6,746 nt of DNA from the NCBI GenBank assembly GCA_030618205.1, contig JAUXDR010000058.1:1-6746 (forward strand), read 5' to 3'. Under the pieces are notes generated by a model. That model worked only from the letters and a program-made list of their open reading frames with translations. It was not told the origin of the DNA and made no database searches. This stretch comes from Deltaproteobacteria bacterium. Lineage in GTDB: Bacteria > Desulfobacterota > Dissulfuribacteria > Dissulfuribacterales > UBA3076. The position numbers were made by a program, and so were the translations under genes. Below are positions 1-5,800 of the stretch, piece after piece. Within the stretch, counting starts at the first letter, position 1. The number at the start of each line of letters is the position of its first letter.

Positions 1-211
1 TGGTCCCCAGGAGCCAGTGAAGAGTGAAGAGTTTCAACTCCCCGGCTGCGAAATAAATCACAATAATTAAAGCCAGCCCTGCTGCCATCTGTACAGCACG
101 GGTTCCCCTGATAAGAAGAACGACACGGTATATGATGTAGGAAACCACCAAGATGTCCACTACATCCTGCCACCGGATTATTGGTATATATTGAGTAATG
201 CTCTCAAACAT
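1..211 (-). CDS. cdaA: Diadenylate cyclase CdaA, N-terminal part (runs off the left edge)
   Basis: This is the first 70 codons of a CdaA (YbbP/DacA) type diadenylate cyclase, which makes the second messenger c-di-AMP from two ATP at the membrane. The visible part is the membrane anchor: a hydrophobic helix at about residues 17-34, the family hallmark IRGTRAVQ at 34-41, a second helix at about 42-57, and the start of a third after the conserved TLxWLL stretch at 63-68. The catalytic DisA_N domain, with its DGA and RHR motifs, would lie beyond the window and cannot be checked. The ATG at 211 fits the usual N-terminus of the family, but no good ribosome binding site precedes it. The gene is divergent from the M48 protease gene. 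Identification rests on the anchor sequence alone and is still fairly firm, because IRGTRAVQ is very characteristic. Confidence 0.88.
   Translation of the reverse strand, partial: MFESITQYIPIIRWQDVVDILVVSYIIYRVVLLIRGTRAVQMAAGLALIIVIYFAAGELKLFTLHWLLGT
16..32. repeat. 7-base tandem repeat (AGTGAAG, 2.4 copies) inside cdaA
   Basis: AGTGAAG occurs at 16-22 and 23-29, followed by AGT at 30-32. It lies in the cdaA coding region and on the minus strand encodes the LFTLH part of residues 61-65. The 7-base unit length matches the intergenic repeats elsewhere in the window, but the repeat is short and could be chance, since family members also have a TLxW motif here. Confidence 0.6.
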
Positions 212-242
212 TAAAAATTACACTGTAAAGAGTCCTGAAATT

Positions 243-327
243 AGCTGAAAGCTGAAAGCTCAAAGCTCGAAGCTCAAAAAGCTATCTTAATCAACTCCTT
301 TCAGCTTTCAGCTTCAGGCTTTCAGCT
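243..327. repeat. Inverted array of 7-base repeats, AGCTGAA then TTCAGCT orientation
   Basis: Five 7-base units run in tandem from 243 to 277: AGCTGAA, AGCTGAA, AGCTCAA, AGCTCGA, AGCTCAA. After a 21-base spacer, four units in the opposite sense follow from 299 to 326: TTTCAGC, TTTCAGC, TTCAGGC, TTTCAGC, ending in T at 327. The outer 10 bases of each arm are perfectly complementary, so the array could form an imperfect hairpin in DNA or RNA. It occupies most of the 119-base gap between cdaA and the M48 gene and ends 3 bases before the M48 start codon. I know such arrays as common intergenic elements in some bacterial genomes; their function is unknown. I see no clear promoter in this gap. Confidence 0.9.
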
Positions 328-330
328 CTT

Positions 331-1125
331 ATGCAACGCCGCAGATGGGGTTTTTTCAGCAAAGTCATGTCTGCGTTGGCCCTGCTCTTCTGTTGTTTCC
401 TCTATGCCTGCTCCCAGGCTCCGGTCACAGGCAGGTCCCAGGTGATGCTGGTCAGTCCGGAGCAGGAAAGGTCCATGGGGTTCAATGCCTATAAAAACAT
501 CCTTCAAAAGGAGAGGGTCAGTCAGGATCAGGTCTTAAATCAGATGCTGCAGACAGTGGGATGGAGAATTGCAAACGCAGCCCGAAGACCGGATTTCGAT
601 TGGGAATTCACGCTCATAGAAAATGACAAGGTGGCCAATGCCTTTTGTCTCCCGGGAGGCAAGGTGTTTGTGTATACGGGTATCCTGAAATATACAGAGG
701 ATGAAACCGGCCTGGCTACTGTAATCGGCCATGAGGTTGCACATGCCATGGCTCGACACGGGGCGGAAAGGATGAGCCTGACTCTGTTGGCCCAACTGGG
801 GGAAACGGCTATGCAGACAGCCATCAGGACCCAGTCGGCCAATACGATAAGGGTGTTTGATGCTGCATACGGATTGGCGGCAAACGTAGGCGTGATGTTG
901 CCATACAGCCGTACACAGGAATATGAAGCAGACCATATAGGGCTTATTTTGATGGCAAAGTCGGGATATGATCCCAGAGGTGCTCTAGGGTTTTGGGAAC
1001 GCCTTTCCAGGGGAAAGTCCGCCTCCTCTCCCCCTTCATTTCTTTCTACTCACCCAACCGATTACGATCGTATTGCAAAAATTCGGAGTTTGTTGCCGGA
1101 GGCCCTAAAGTATTACACTAATTGA
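331..1125 (+). CDS. M48 family metalloprotease lipoprotein (Oma1/LoiP-like)
   Basis: This 264-residue protein is a predicted periplasmic zinc protease anchored by lipid, of the Oma1/LoiP/YggG kind, thought to degrade or process damaged envelope proteins. An RRR-rich start and hydrophobic segment lead to a lipobox LYAC with the lipidated Cys at 27; Ser28 does not suggest inner-membrane retention. The family opening PVTGRSQ is at 31-37, LPGG at 107-110, the zinc site HEVAH at 134-138, the third ligand Glu197 within EYEAD (197-201), and FLSTHP at 237-242, so all catalytic elements are present. No TPR tail follows, unlike BepA. The ATG at 331 is preferred over the one at 367 because the latter would remove the positive charges of the signal peptide, although neither has a good ribosome binding site. 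The repeat array ends 3 bases upstream. The gene converges on the PPC gene with only 6 bases between stops. Confidence 0.93.
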   Translation: MQRRRWGFFSKVMSALALLFCCFLYACSQAPVTGRSQVMLVSPEQERSMGFNAYKNILQKERVSQDQVLNQMLQTVGWRIANAARRPDFDWEFTLIENDKVANAFCLPGGKVFVYTGILKYTEDETGLATVIGHEVAHAMARHGAERMSLTLLAQLGETAMQTAIRTQSANTIRVFDAAYGLAANVGVMLPYSRTQEYEADHIGLILMAKSGYDPRGALGFWERLSRGKSASSPPSFLSTHPTDYDRIAKIRSLLPEALKYYTN

Positions 1126-1131
1126 GTTCAC

Positions 1132-1575
1132 TTAAGGCCTTAATAATTCAAATCCTGTAGTTGGCTCGAAAGCACGAACTGCTGTTGTGTCAACTAATTC
1201 AAATAATATTACCTCCATTACATGCCATACCTTCACACCTTTGCGAACGCATCCGGTTACTGAGGATGTTTTTCTTCCACAGGCCATATGCATATGCAAT
1301 ATAGGTTTACCTTTTTCATCGGGGAAAATCGTTCCTGTCCCGGCTATCTCATGGACATTATCAAGAATATGTTCCATAGGAATAATTGGTTCTCTGCGTC
1401 CATGTTCGGGGCCCACTATAAGTTTACTACCTTTGTCGGCTCCGCCAAGAATGATTAAAGCTGCTGCTTTAATAGATTTTTCACGGGCAAATTTTTCAAT
1501 TTCTTCGTGAACAATATCTCCATCTTCAAGACGAATAATAAAAATTCTTCCTTGTTTAGCCTGTGAGTATCTCAT
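1132..1575 (-). CDS. PPC-domain (DUF296) protein
   Basis: This 147-residue protein is a single PPC/PCC (plants and prokaryotes conserved) domain, usually annotated as a DNA-binding protein because plant AT-hook proteins carry it. The role of the bacterial stand-alone form is not established. Visible marks are RLEDGDIVHEEIEKFA near residues 15-30, ALIILGGAD at 39-47, and GTIFPDEKGKP at 81-91 followed by HMH at 94-96. The HxH is the expected metal or ligand site, with His118 a possible further ligand. It has no AT-hook, so DNA binding is not supported by the sequence. It starts 3 bases after the stop of the SpoIIM-family gene. A distant AAGGA lies inside that gene's end, so translation is probably coupled and the two are surely one transcript. 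The region is AT-rich against its flanks, as is its partner. Confidence 0.85.
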   Translation of the reverse strand: MRYSQAKQGRIFIIRLEDGDIVHEEIEKFAREKSIKAAALIILGGADKGSKLIVGPEHGRREPIIPMEHILDNVHEIAGTGTIFPDEKGKPILHMHMACGRKTSSVTGCVRKGVKVWHVMEVILFELVDTTAVRAFEPTTGFELLRP

Positions 1576-1578
1576 GGT

Positions 1579-2166
1579 TTATTTAAAGAATTCCTTTAAG
1601 ATATGGTAGCGGCCTTCTATGATTGCCGCAAAAAATAGCAAAGGTAGAACCATAGTAAAAAACACTATATTGGCCTTTCTCCATCTTTCCTTTGATGTAA
1701 GACGAGTTTCTGAGAATCGGTAGCCAAATCCTCTCCATATGCCAATCCCCCATGCGATCATCATAGCCGGCAATTCGAAAATTCCGTGCGGGACTATCAT
1801 AACCGCAATTTCAGAACCTGACACTACCGAAACTTTTGCAATTACCCAACCCATAATGATGCCATTGAAAATTGCTATGGACGCAGGAATTATTCCGAAC
1901 AAAACTATTAAGCACATGGTGAGATAGGTTGCGAAAAGATTATGGGCAAATATTTGGAGAACAAAGGCTATAGTTTTTTTGTCCAGGAATTTATCAGCTA
2001 GTTTTCCTGTCACTCCCGGCAAAAATGGGAAATTATCCGGATATGCCCAGCCTATCACTGTGGCGCAGCAATACAAAATGGTTGCAATAAATATGCAATA
2101 TTTTGCTTCTGAAATCGTTTTTATAGATTCTGAAAATAGTTTTTTTGCTGAGTCTTTATTGAGCAT
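1579..2166 (-). CDS. SpoIIM family (DUF95) integral membrane protein
   Basis: This 195-residue membrane protein belongs to the SpoIIM/DUF95 (COG1300) family, named for the Bacillus engulfment protein but widespread in bacteria and archaea that do not sporulate. Nothing here suggests sporulation. About five hydrophobic segments are visible, near residues 22-40, 66-90, 93-114, 119-143 and 166-184. Family signatures are HN at 75-76, NG at 101-102 and PHGIFELP at 126-133 with the conserved Glu131. The ATG at 2166 is the only plausible start, though its ribosome binding site is poor. It is the first gene of a two-gene leftward unit with the PPC gene. Its function is unknown; many relatives sit in small membrane-protein neighbourhoods. 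Low GC (about 40% in sampled lines) sets it apart from the neighbouring genes and may point to separate origin. Confidence 0.85.
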   Translation of the reverse strand: MLNKDSAKKLFSESIKTISEAKYCIFIATILYCCATVIGWAYPDNFPFLPGVTGKLADKFLDKKTIAFVLQIFAHNLFATYLTMCLIVLFGIIPASIAIFNGIIMGWVIAKVSVVSGSEIAVMIVPHGIFELPAMMIAWGIGIWRGFGYRFSETRLTSKERWRKANIVFFTMVLPLLFFAAIIEGRYHILKEFFK

Positions 2167-2253
2167 TGAAATTAAGTAAAGTCATAAAAGGGACCGGGAC
2201 ATGATGCGTCCATGTTTTTATGCATTTTCTTATTCTTTCAGGTTATATTGGTT

Positions 2254-2282
2254 ATTCAAGGCAAATTTCTCCACGCTATAAT
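2254..2282 (+). promoter_or_regulatory. Possible sigma70-type promoter for the kinase-radA unit
   Basis: A perfect TATAAT lies at 2277-2282, about 100 bases upstream of the kinase start, in the 215-base divergent spacer. The matching -35 region is poor (ATTCAA at 2254-2259 with 17-base spacing), and there is no TG extension. It is a candidate only. The spacer must also hold a promoter for the leftward SpoIIM-PPC pair, which I could not locate. Otherwise I see no clear structure between 2167 and 2381. Confidence 0.35.
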
Positions 2283-2381
2283 GCCTCACCAACAAAAGAC
2301 CGGATTATGAGTTTTTTGCAAGGGACTCATGGATATATTTTTATTGCAATTATGCCTTAAATCGCTGGAGCTTACTACGTT

Positions 2382-3749
2382 ATGAACTCATATTTCAGGG
2401 AAAAAGAGCCTAAGAGCACTTTTTCCGTGGGTTATCTGGTGTCTGCATTCACAATATTGTTACTCTTCTCTGTGGTGGCATTAATCAGCGCTGTGGGCAT
2501 CTATCGGATATCCGTAGAGGGATCGAAGAATCTGCTTGAGAACCGGGCAGTGGACATAGCTGTGAGCCTGGGCTTTACCTTGGAAAGGATCGGTCTCAGG
2601 AACGAGCTTTTCCCCGAACTTGTAGCTACTGACAGATGGGATGACCTTGCCTTTCTGGTCCTTTATGATCAGGATGGTACTTTGTTGCTCCATTCCAATC
2701 CTCTAATGGTGGGAAGAAGCCGGATTGATTCCAATGTAGAAAAAGTGATTTTGGAGAAACGGCCAAAGATCCATTTTTCTACCCTTGCAACAGGAGAAGA
2801 GGTATTTGTTTTGGATTTTCCTTTGCACCTCCACCTCTCTGAACAGGGCAATAGCGGCAGTGAGAATAATATTGATCCTGAACAGCCTCGCGCGACGGAG
2901 GAAATTGAGCCTATTGACAACGCCAGGGCCTACTGCCTGAGAGTTTCTCTTCATCCATATCCGGCCCGGACAATTCTCAGGAAGGCCAATTTTCAACTTG
3001 TTTTAATTGGACTTTCCCTTACCACCTTATGGGTGCTGACGTTCTTTTTTCTCTGGGCATGGCGCAGGAATTATCGTCTGGAGGCCAGACTGCGTAAACA
3101 GGAACGAATGGCGGCCTTGGGTGAGATGGCCGCAGTCCTGGCCCACGAGATACGAAATCCATTGAGCAGTATAAAGGGTTTTGCTCAGTTTTACTTGGAG
3201 GGCACAACAGATCCTGATGAAAGGGCGGATTTTTCCGTCATTGTGGAGGAGTCCAGGAGGCTTGAGGGCTTGACGGCTGATCTCCTTACTTATGCAAGGC
3301 CTACTATGCTCAATGAAGAAAAGTTTGATACGGAGAGGTTCTGCCAGGAGATTAAAAGGAGCATTGCTCCTTTAAGAGGTGATGTGAAGTTTCACATGTC
3401 ATGTGAAAAAATGGAACTGTGTCTTGACAGAGAAAAATTGATGCAAGTAGTTTTTAATCTGGTACAAAATGCCATTGACGCAGTAAGTGAAATCAAGGAA
3501 GGCGAGGTCTGGTTCAGCATGAAATCCAGTGGCCCTGTTTTGATGCTTACAGTAGAGGACAACGGCCCCGGGTTGTCTTTAGACGTAAAGAATCGTCTTT
3601 TTGAGCCTTTTGTCACTACCAAGGCAAAAGGTACCGGACTGGGGCTTGCCATAGTAGACCGTTTGTTAGAGGCTATGGGTGGTGAGATTGGTTTCAGCGA
3701 CCGCGAAGGCAGCGGCGTAATTGTTAAGATTACATTACCATACCATTAA
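2382..3749 (+). CDS. Membrane sensor histidine kinase (ZraS/AtoS/NtrB-like)
   Basis: This 455-residue inner-membrane kinase senses an unknown periplasmic signal and would phosphorylate a response regulator. A first membrane helix (about 17-41) and a second (about 203-227) bracket a periplasmic domain of roughly 160 residues. That domain has a Cache/PDC-like strand pattern (FLVLYDQDGTLLLHSNP, 91-107) and a polar, acidic, probably disordered stretch at 152-180. Then follow the dimerisation and phosphoacceptor segment with HEIRNP at 255-260 (His255), the N box around NLVQNAIDA (359-367), the G1 box DNGPG (393-397), the F box LFEPFVTTK (406-414) and the G2 box GTGLGLAI (417-424). All catalytic parts are intact. 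GGAG at 2367-2370 lies 11 bases before the ATG. The kinase type usually pairs with a sigma54-dependent (NtrC-like) regulator, but none is visible here. radA follows after 29 bases, so the two are probably co-transcribed. Confidence 0.93.
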   Translation: MNSYFREKEPKSTFSVGYLVSAFTILLLFSVVALISAVGIYRISVEGSKNLLENRAVDIAVSLGFTLERIGLRNELFPELVATDRWDDLAFLVLYDQDGTLLLHSNPLMVGRSRIDSNVEKVILEKRPKIHFSTLATGEEVFVLDFPLHLHLSEQGNSGSENNIDPEQPRATEEIEPIDNARAYCLRVSLHPYPARTILRKANFQLVLIGLSLTTLWVLTFFFLWAWRRNYRLEARLRKQERMAALGEMAAVLAHEIRNPLSSIKGFAQFYLEGTTDPDERADFSVIVEESRRLEGLTADLLTYARPTMLNEEKFDTERFCQEIKRSIAPLRGDVKFHMSCEKMELCLDREKLMQVVFNLVQNAIDAVSEIKEGEVWFSMKSSGPVLMLTVEDNGPGLSLDVKNRLFEPFVTTKAKGTGLGLAIVDRLLEAMGGEIGFSDREGSGVIVKITLPYH

Positions 3750-3765
3750 CTCGAATATTTATACC

Positions 3766-3770
3766 AGGTG
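3766..3770 (+). promoter_or_regulatory. Ribosome binding site supporting the TTG start of radA
   Basis: AGGTG ends 8 bases before the TTG at 3779. This spacing, together with the fact that the zinc finger begins only 12 codons later and no in-frame ATG intervenes, decides in favour of the TTG start. Confidence 0.7.
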
Positions 3771-3778
3771 TTTGGGCC

Positions 3779-5167
3779 TTGAGCAGAGATAAAGATACCA
3801 AAATAGTCTATGTGTGCCGGTCATGCGGCCAGACTTCAGCCAAGTGGCTTGGTCGTTGTCCCGGGTGCGGGGCATGGCATACAATGGTGGACGAGCCTGT
3901 AGATACTCTTGTTAGAAAAGGGCGAAGTCTTTTTGCCGTGAGTCAATCTGCTCCTTTACCCCTGTTGGAAGTGTCTACTGACGTTGATGAGGCCAGAATT
4001 TTCATTGGGATGAATGAAATGGACAGGGTACTTGGTGGAGGGCTGGTGCCGGGCAGCCTGGTGCTATTAGCCGGAGAGCCGGGCATAGGTAAGTCTACAT
4101 TGCTGCTGCAGATACTTTGCCGTCTGGCCTCTAATCAAAGTCAAAAAAAAGTCCTATATGTCAGTGGAGAAGAATCATTGGTTCAAATCAGGATGAGGTC
4201 TGAGCGTTTGGGAAAGATCCCGGAAAGTCTGTGGGTTGCGTGTGAGTCGGAGCTTGATCGGATTATTAAGATGGTGGAGGAACAGGGTCCTTCTATCCTG
4301 GCTGTTGATTCAATACAAACTCTGTTTTGCGGCGAGATATTGTCGGCTCCCGGGAGCGTATCCCAGGTCCGGGAGGCCACTGCACGGCTCATGCAGCTTG
4401 CCAAGTCCAAGGGCGTGCCGACGATACTTGTGGGCCATGTGACAAAGGAAGGGGCTATAGCAGGCCCCCGGGTACTTGAACATCTGGTGGACACTGTATT
4501 GTATTTCGAGGGGGATCGGAGCCACACATTCCGGCTTCTGAGGACTATAAAAAACCGTTACGGTCCAACTCATGAGATAGGTGTCTTTGAGATGACTGAG
4601 GCCGGGCTGAAACAAGTTCCCAACCCCTCTGAGGTCTTCCTTGGTCAAAGGCCAAAATCGGTTCCCGGATCTGTAGTCGTTCCGTGTATGGAAGGTACTC
4701 GCCCCATCCTGGTGGAGATTCAGGCCCTGGTGAGTCCTTCACACCTGTCAATGCCAAGGCGGACTTCAACCGGTATTGATAGTAATCGTCTGGCCTTGCT
4801 CATTGCGGTTGCAGAAAGACACCTGGGTGTGGCACTTTATGACCGGGACATCTTCATAAATGTGGCAGGCGGGCTTAAGATATCAGAGCCGGCGAGTGAA
4901 CTTGCCGTAATAATGGCTATGGTCTCAAGTCTCAGGGATGTTCCCCTGGATATGGATACAGCTGTCTTTGGAGAAGTTGGCCTTACTGGAGAGGTGAGGG
5001 CGGTTGGAAGGGCGGAGTTGAGACTCAACGAGGCTGCCCGTCTGGGGCTCAAGAGGTGCATTATTCCTCAGGCTGGATCTGATCGTCTCAAGTTCTCAGA
5101 TAGCCTGGAGATCCTTCCAGTGAGAAGAATAGATGAGGCAGTAGCGGCAATGTCTGAAGTCTCTTGA
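3779..5167 (+). CDS. radA: DNA repair protein RadA (branch-migration helicase)
   Basis: RadA (Sms) is a RecA-like ATPase that drives branch migration during homologous recombination and repair. The 462 residues match the usual family length. The N-terminal C4 zinc finger has Cys13, 16, 27 and 30 (CxxC, 10 residues, CxxC). The ATPase core has Walker A GEPGIGKST at 99-107 and Walker B ILAVDS at 173-178. The RadA-specific KNRYG motif is at 258-262, and a Lon-protease-like domain occupies the C-terminal part from about 290 (GEVGLTGEVR at 398-407). All hallmark elements are present. Translation starts at TTG. The histidine kinase lies 29 bases upstream and has no obvious functional link to RadA. 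A 157-base gap with no clear terminator separates it from the thioredoxin gene. Confidence 0.97.
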   Translation: MSRDKDTKIVYVCRSCGQTSAKWLGRCPGCGAWHTMVDEPVDTLVRKGRSLFAVSQSAPLPLLEVSTDVDEARIFIGMNEMDRVLGGGLVPGSLVLLAGEPGIGKSTLLLQILCRLASNQSQKKVLYVSGEESLVQIRMRSERLGKIPESLWVACESELDRIIKMVEEQGPSILAVDSIQTLFCGEILSAPGSVSQVREATARLMQLAKSKGVPTILVGHVTKEGAIAGPRVLEHLVDTVLYFEGDRSHTFRLLRTIKNRYGPTHEIGVFEMTEAGLKQVPNPSEVFLGQRPKSVPGSVVVPCMEGTRPILVEIQALVSPSHLSMPRRTSTGIDSNRLALLIAVAERHLGVALYDRDIFINVAGGLKISEPASELAVIMAMVSSLRDVPLDMDTAVFGEVGLTGEVRAVGRAELRLNEAARLGLKRCIIPQAGSDRLKFSDSLEILPVRRIDEAVAAMSEVS

Positions 5168-5308
5168 CAGTCAGTTAACCCTGGCCTACATTCATGCACA
5201 TTACACGACACCTGCTTCAATGCAAAACATGGATTGTACCTAGTAGTGTAGTGTAGTATGAGATTTACAAAGGCAGAAATGCCGGGGTTCAGCCCTTTAT
5301 TGATAATT

Positions 5309-5324
5309 AGGAGATAGATAGATC
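5309..5324 (+). promoter_or_regulatory. trxA ribosome binding site with GATA micro-repeat in the spacer
   Basis: AGGAG at 5309-5313 precedes the ATG at 5325 by 11 bases. The spacer is made of GATA units (5313-5316, 5317-5320, then GAT at 5321-5323). A longer-than-optimal spacer built of a 4-base repeat could change length by slippage; that is inference. Confidence 0.65.
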
Positions 5325-5657
5325 ATGTCTGGAGACAAATTGATACATGTAACAGATGCAGAGTTTGAATCTCAGGTACTAAAAGCTGATAAGCCCGTAC
5401 TGGTTGATTTCTGGGCGGGCTGGTGCGGACCGTGCCTGGCCATTGCACCTGCCATTGAGGAGTTGGCCGGCGATTACGACGGGAAAGTAGTAGTAGCAAA
5501 GATGGACGTAGACAAGAGTCCTGCTACTCCGGGCAGGTATGGCATCAGGGCCATCCCTACGTTAATCGTTTTTAAGGACGGTCAGGTTGTAGAGCAGATT
5601 ACTGGTGCAGTGGGGAAGGCTGTTATCGAATCCGCTATTAACAAGGCGTTGGCCTAA
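5325..5657 (+). CDS. trxA: Thioredoxin
   Basis: This 110-residue cytoplasmic thiol-disulfide reductant has the standard thioredoxin length. It shows the active site WCGPC at 33-37 (Cys34 and Cys37), the buried Asp28 in LVDFWA, the cis-proline loop AIPT with Pro78, and FKDG near 83-86. A departure from the common form is Leu38 directly after the active site, where many thioredoxins such as E. coli's have Lys. The segment SPATPGRYGIR at 65-75 is a variant I associate with Deltaproteobacterial thioredoxins. The fold is complete and there is no signal peptide, so it should act in the cytoplasm with a thioredoxin reductase not present here. It is probably a single-gene transcript, closed by the strong hairpin that begins 4 bases after its stop. 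The 157-base leader holds no convincing promoter. Confidence 0.95.
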   Translation: MSGDKLIHVTDAEFESQVLKADKPVLVDFWAGWCGPCLAIAPAIEELAGDYDGKVVVAKMDVDKSPATPGRYGIRAIPTLIVFKDGQVVEQITGAVGKAVIESAINKALA

Positions 5658-5660
5658 TTA

Positions 5661-5695
5661 GTGTCTGAACGAAAAGACCGTTCAGACACAATTTT
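5661..5695 (+). terminator. Intrinsic terminator after trxA
   Basis: A perfect 11-bp stem, GTGTCTGAACG (5661-5671) with CGTTCAGACAC (5679-5689), encloses a 7-base loop and is followed by AATTTT. The T run is short, but the stem is perfect and starts 4 bases after the trxA stop. It would insulate trxA from bamD. Confidence 0.85.
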
Positions 5696-5721
5696 GAATT
5701 CTAAATTCTAAATTTTGAATT
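5691..5721. repeat. AT-rich direct repeat with an ATTCTAA 7-base core
   Basis: ATTTTGAATT occurs at 5691-5700 and again at 5712-5721. Between and overlapping them, ATTCTAA is repeated in tandem at 5698-5704 and 5705-5711, followed by ATT. The unit length is again 7 bases. The first copy overlaps the tail of the trxA terminator. Confidence 0.75.
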
Positions 5722-5752
5722 AAGGTATATGTCTTTTAAATCTTCTTCCATA

Positions 5753-5783
5753 ATTCAGCATTCAGCATTCAGCATTCAGCATT
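5753..5783. repeat. 7-base tandem repeat ATTCAGC, 4.4 copies
   Basis: Four exact ATTCAGC units run from 5753 to 5780, followed by ATT at 5781-5783. The TTCAGC core is shared with the array upstream of the M48 gene. The tract ends 7 bases before the bamD ribosome binding site, so it would sit in the bamD leader if transcription starts upstream of it. I see no convincing promoter in the 140 bases between trxA and bamD. Confidence 0.95.
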
Positions 5784-5790
5784 GTCTATA

Positions 5791-5794
5791 AAGG
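5791..5794 (+). promoter_or_regulatory. bamD ribosome binding site deciding between GTG and ATG
   Basis: AAGG at 5791-5794 is 6 bases from the ATG at 5801 but only 3 from the GTG at 5798. The ATG is therefore the better start. Confidence 0.55.
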
Positions 5795-5800
5795 TCTGTG

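Noticed and set aside
243..327. CRISPR array
   Set aside because: The units are 7 bases, directly adjacent, with no spacers and no cas genes nearby.
322..842. Several minus-strand open frames under the M48 gene
   Set aside because: They lie opposite a complete, motif-rich protease gene and show no recognisable protein features.
1579..2166. Evidence for sporulation from the SpoIIM-family protein
   Set aside because: The family is widespread in non-sporulating organisms, and the window otherwise shows an outer-membrane bacterium with no other sporulation genes.
2197..2227. Small inverted repeat ACATG/CATGT followed by T residues in the divergent spacer
   Set aside because: A 5-bp stem is too weak, and on this strand there is no upstream gene for it to terminate.
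4183..4769. Open frames on both strands overlapping radA
   Set aside because: RadA is complete with all its motifs in its own frame; the others have odd composition and no start signals.
5234..5262. Promoter TTGTAC and TATGAG with 17-base spacing upstream of trxA
   Set aside because: Only 3 of 6 and 4 of 6 positions match; the similarity is partly created by the TAGTG repeat.
5715..5741. Promoter TTGAAT and TTAAAT upstream of bamD
   Set aside because: The spacing is 15 bases and the -10 match is weak in an AT-rich repeat region, so chance is likely.
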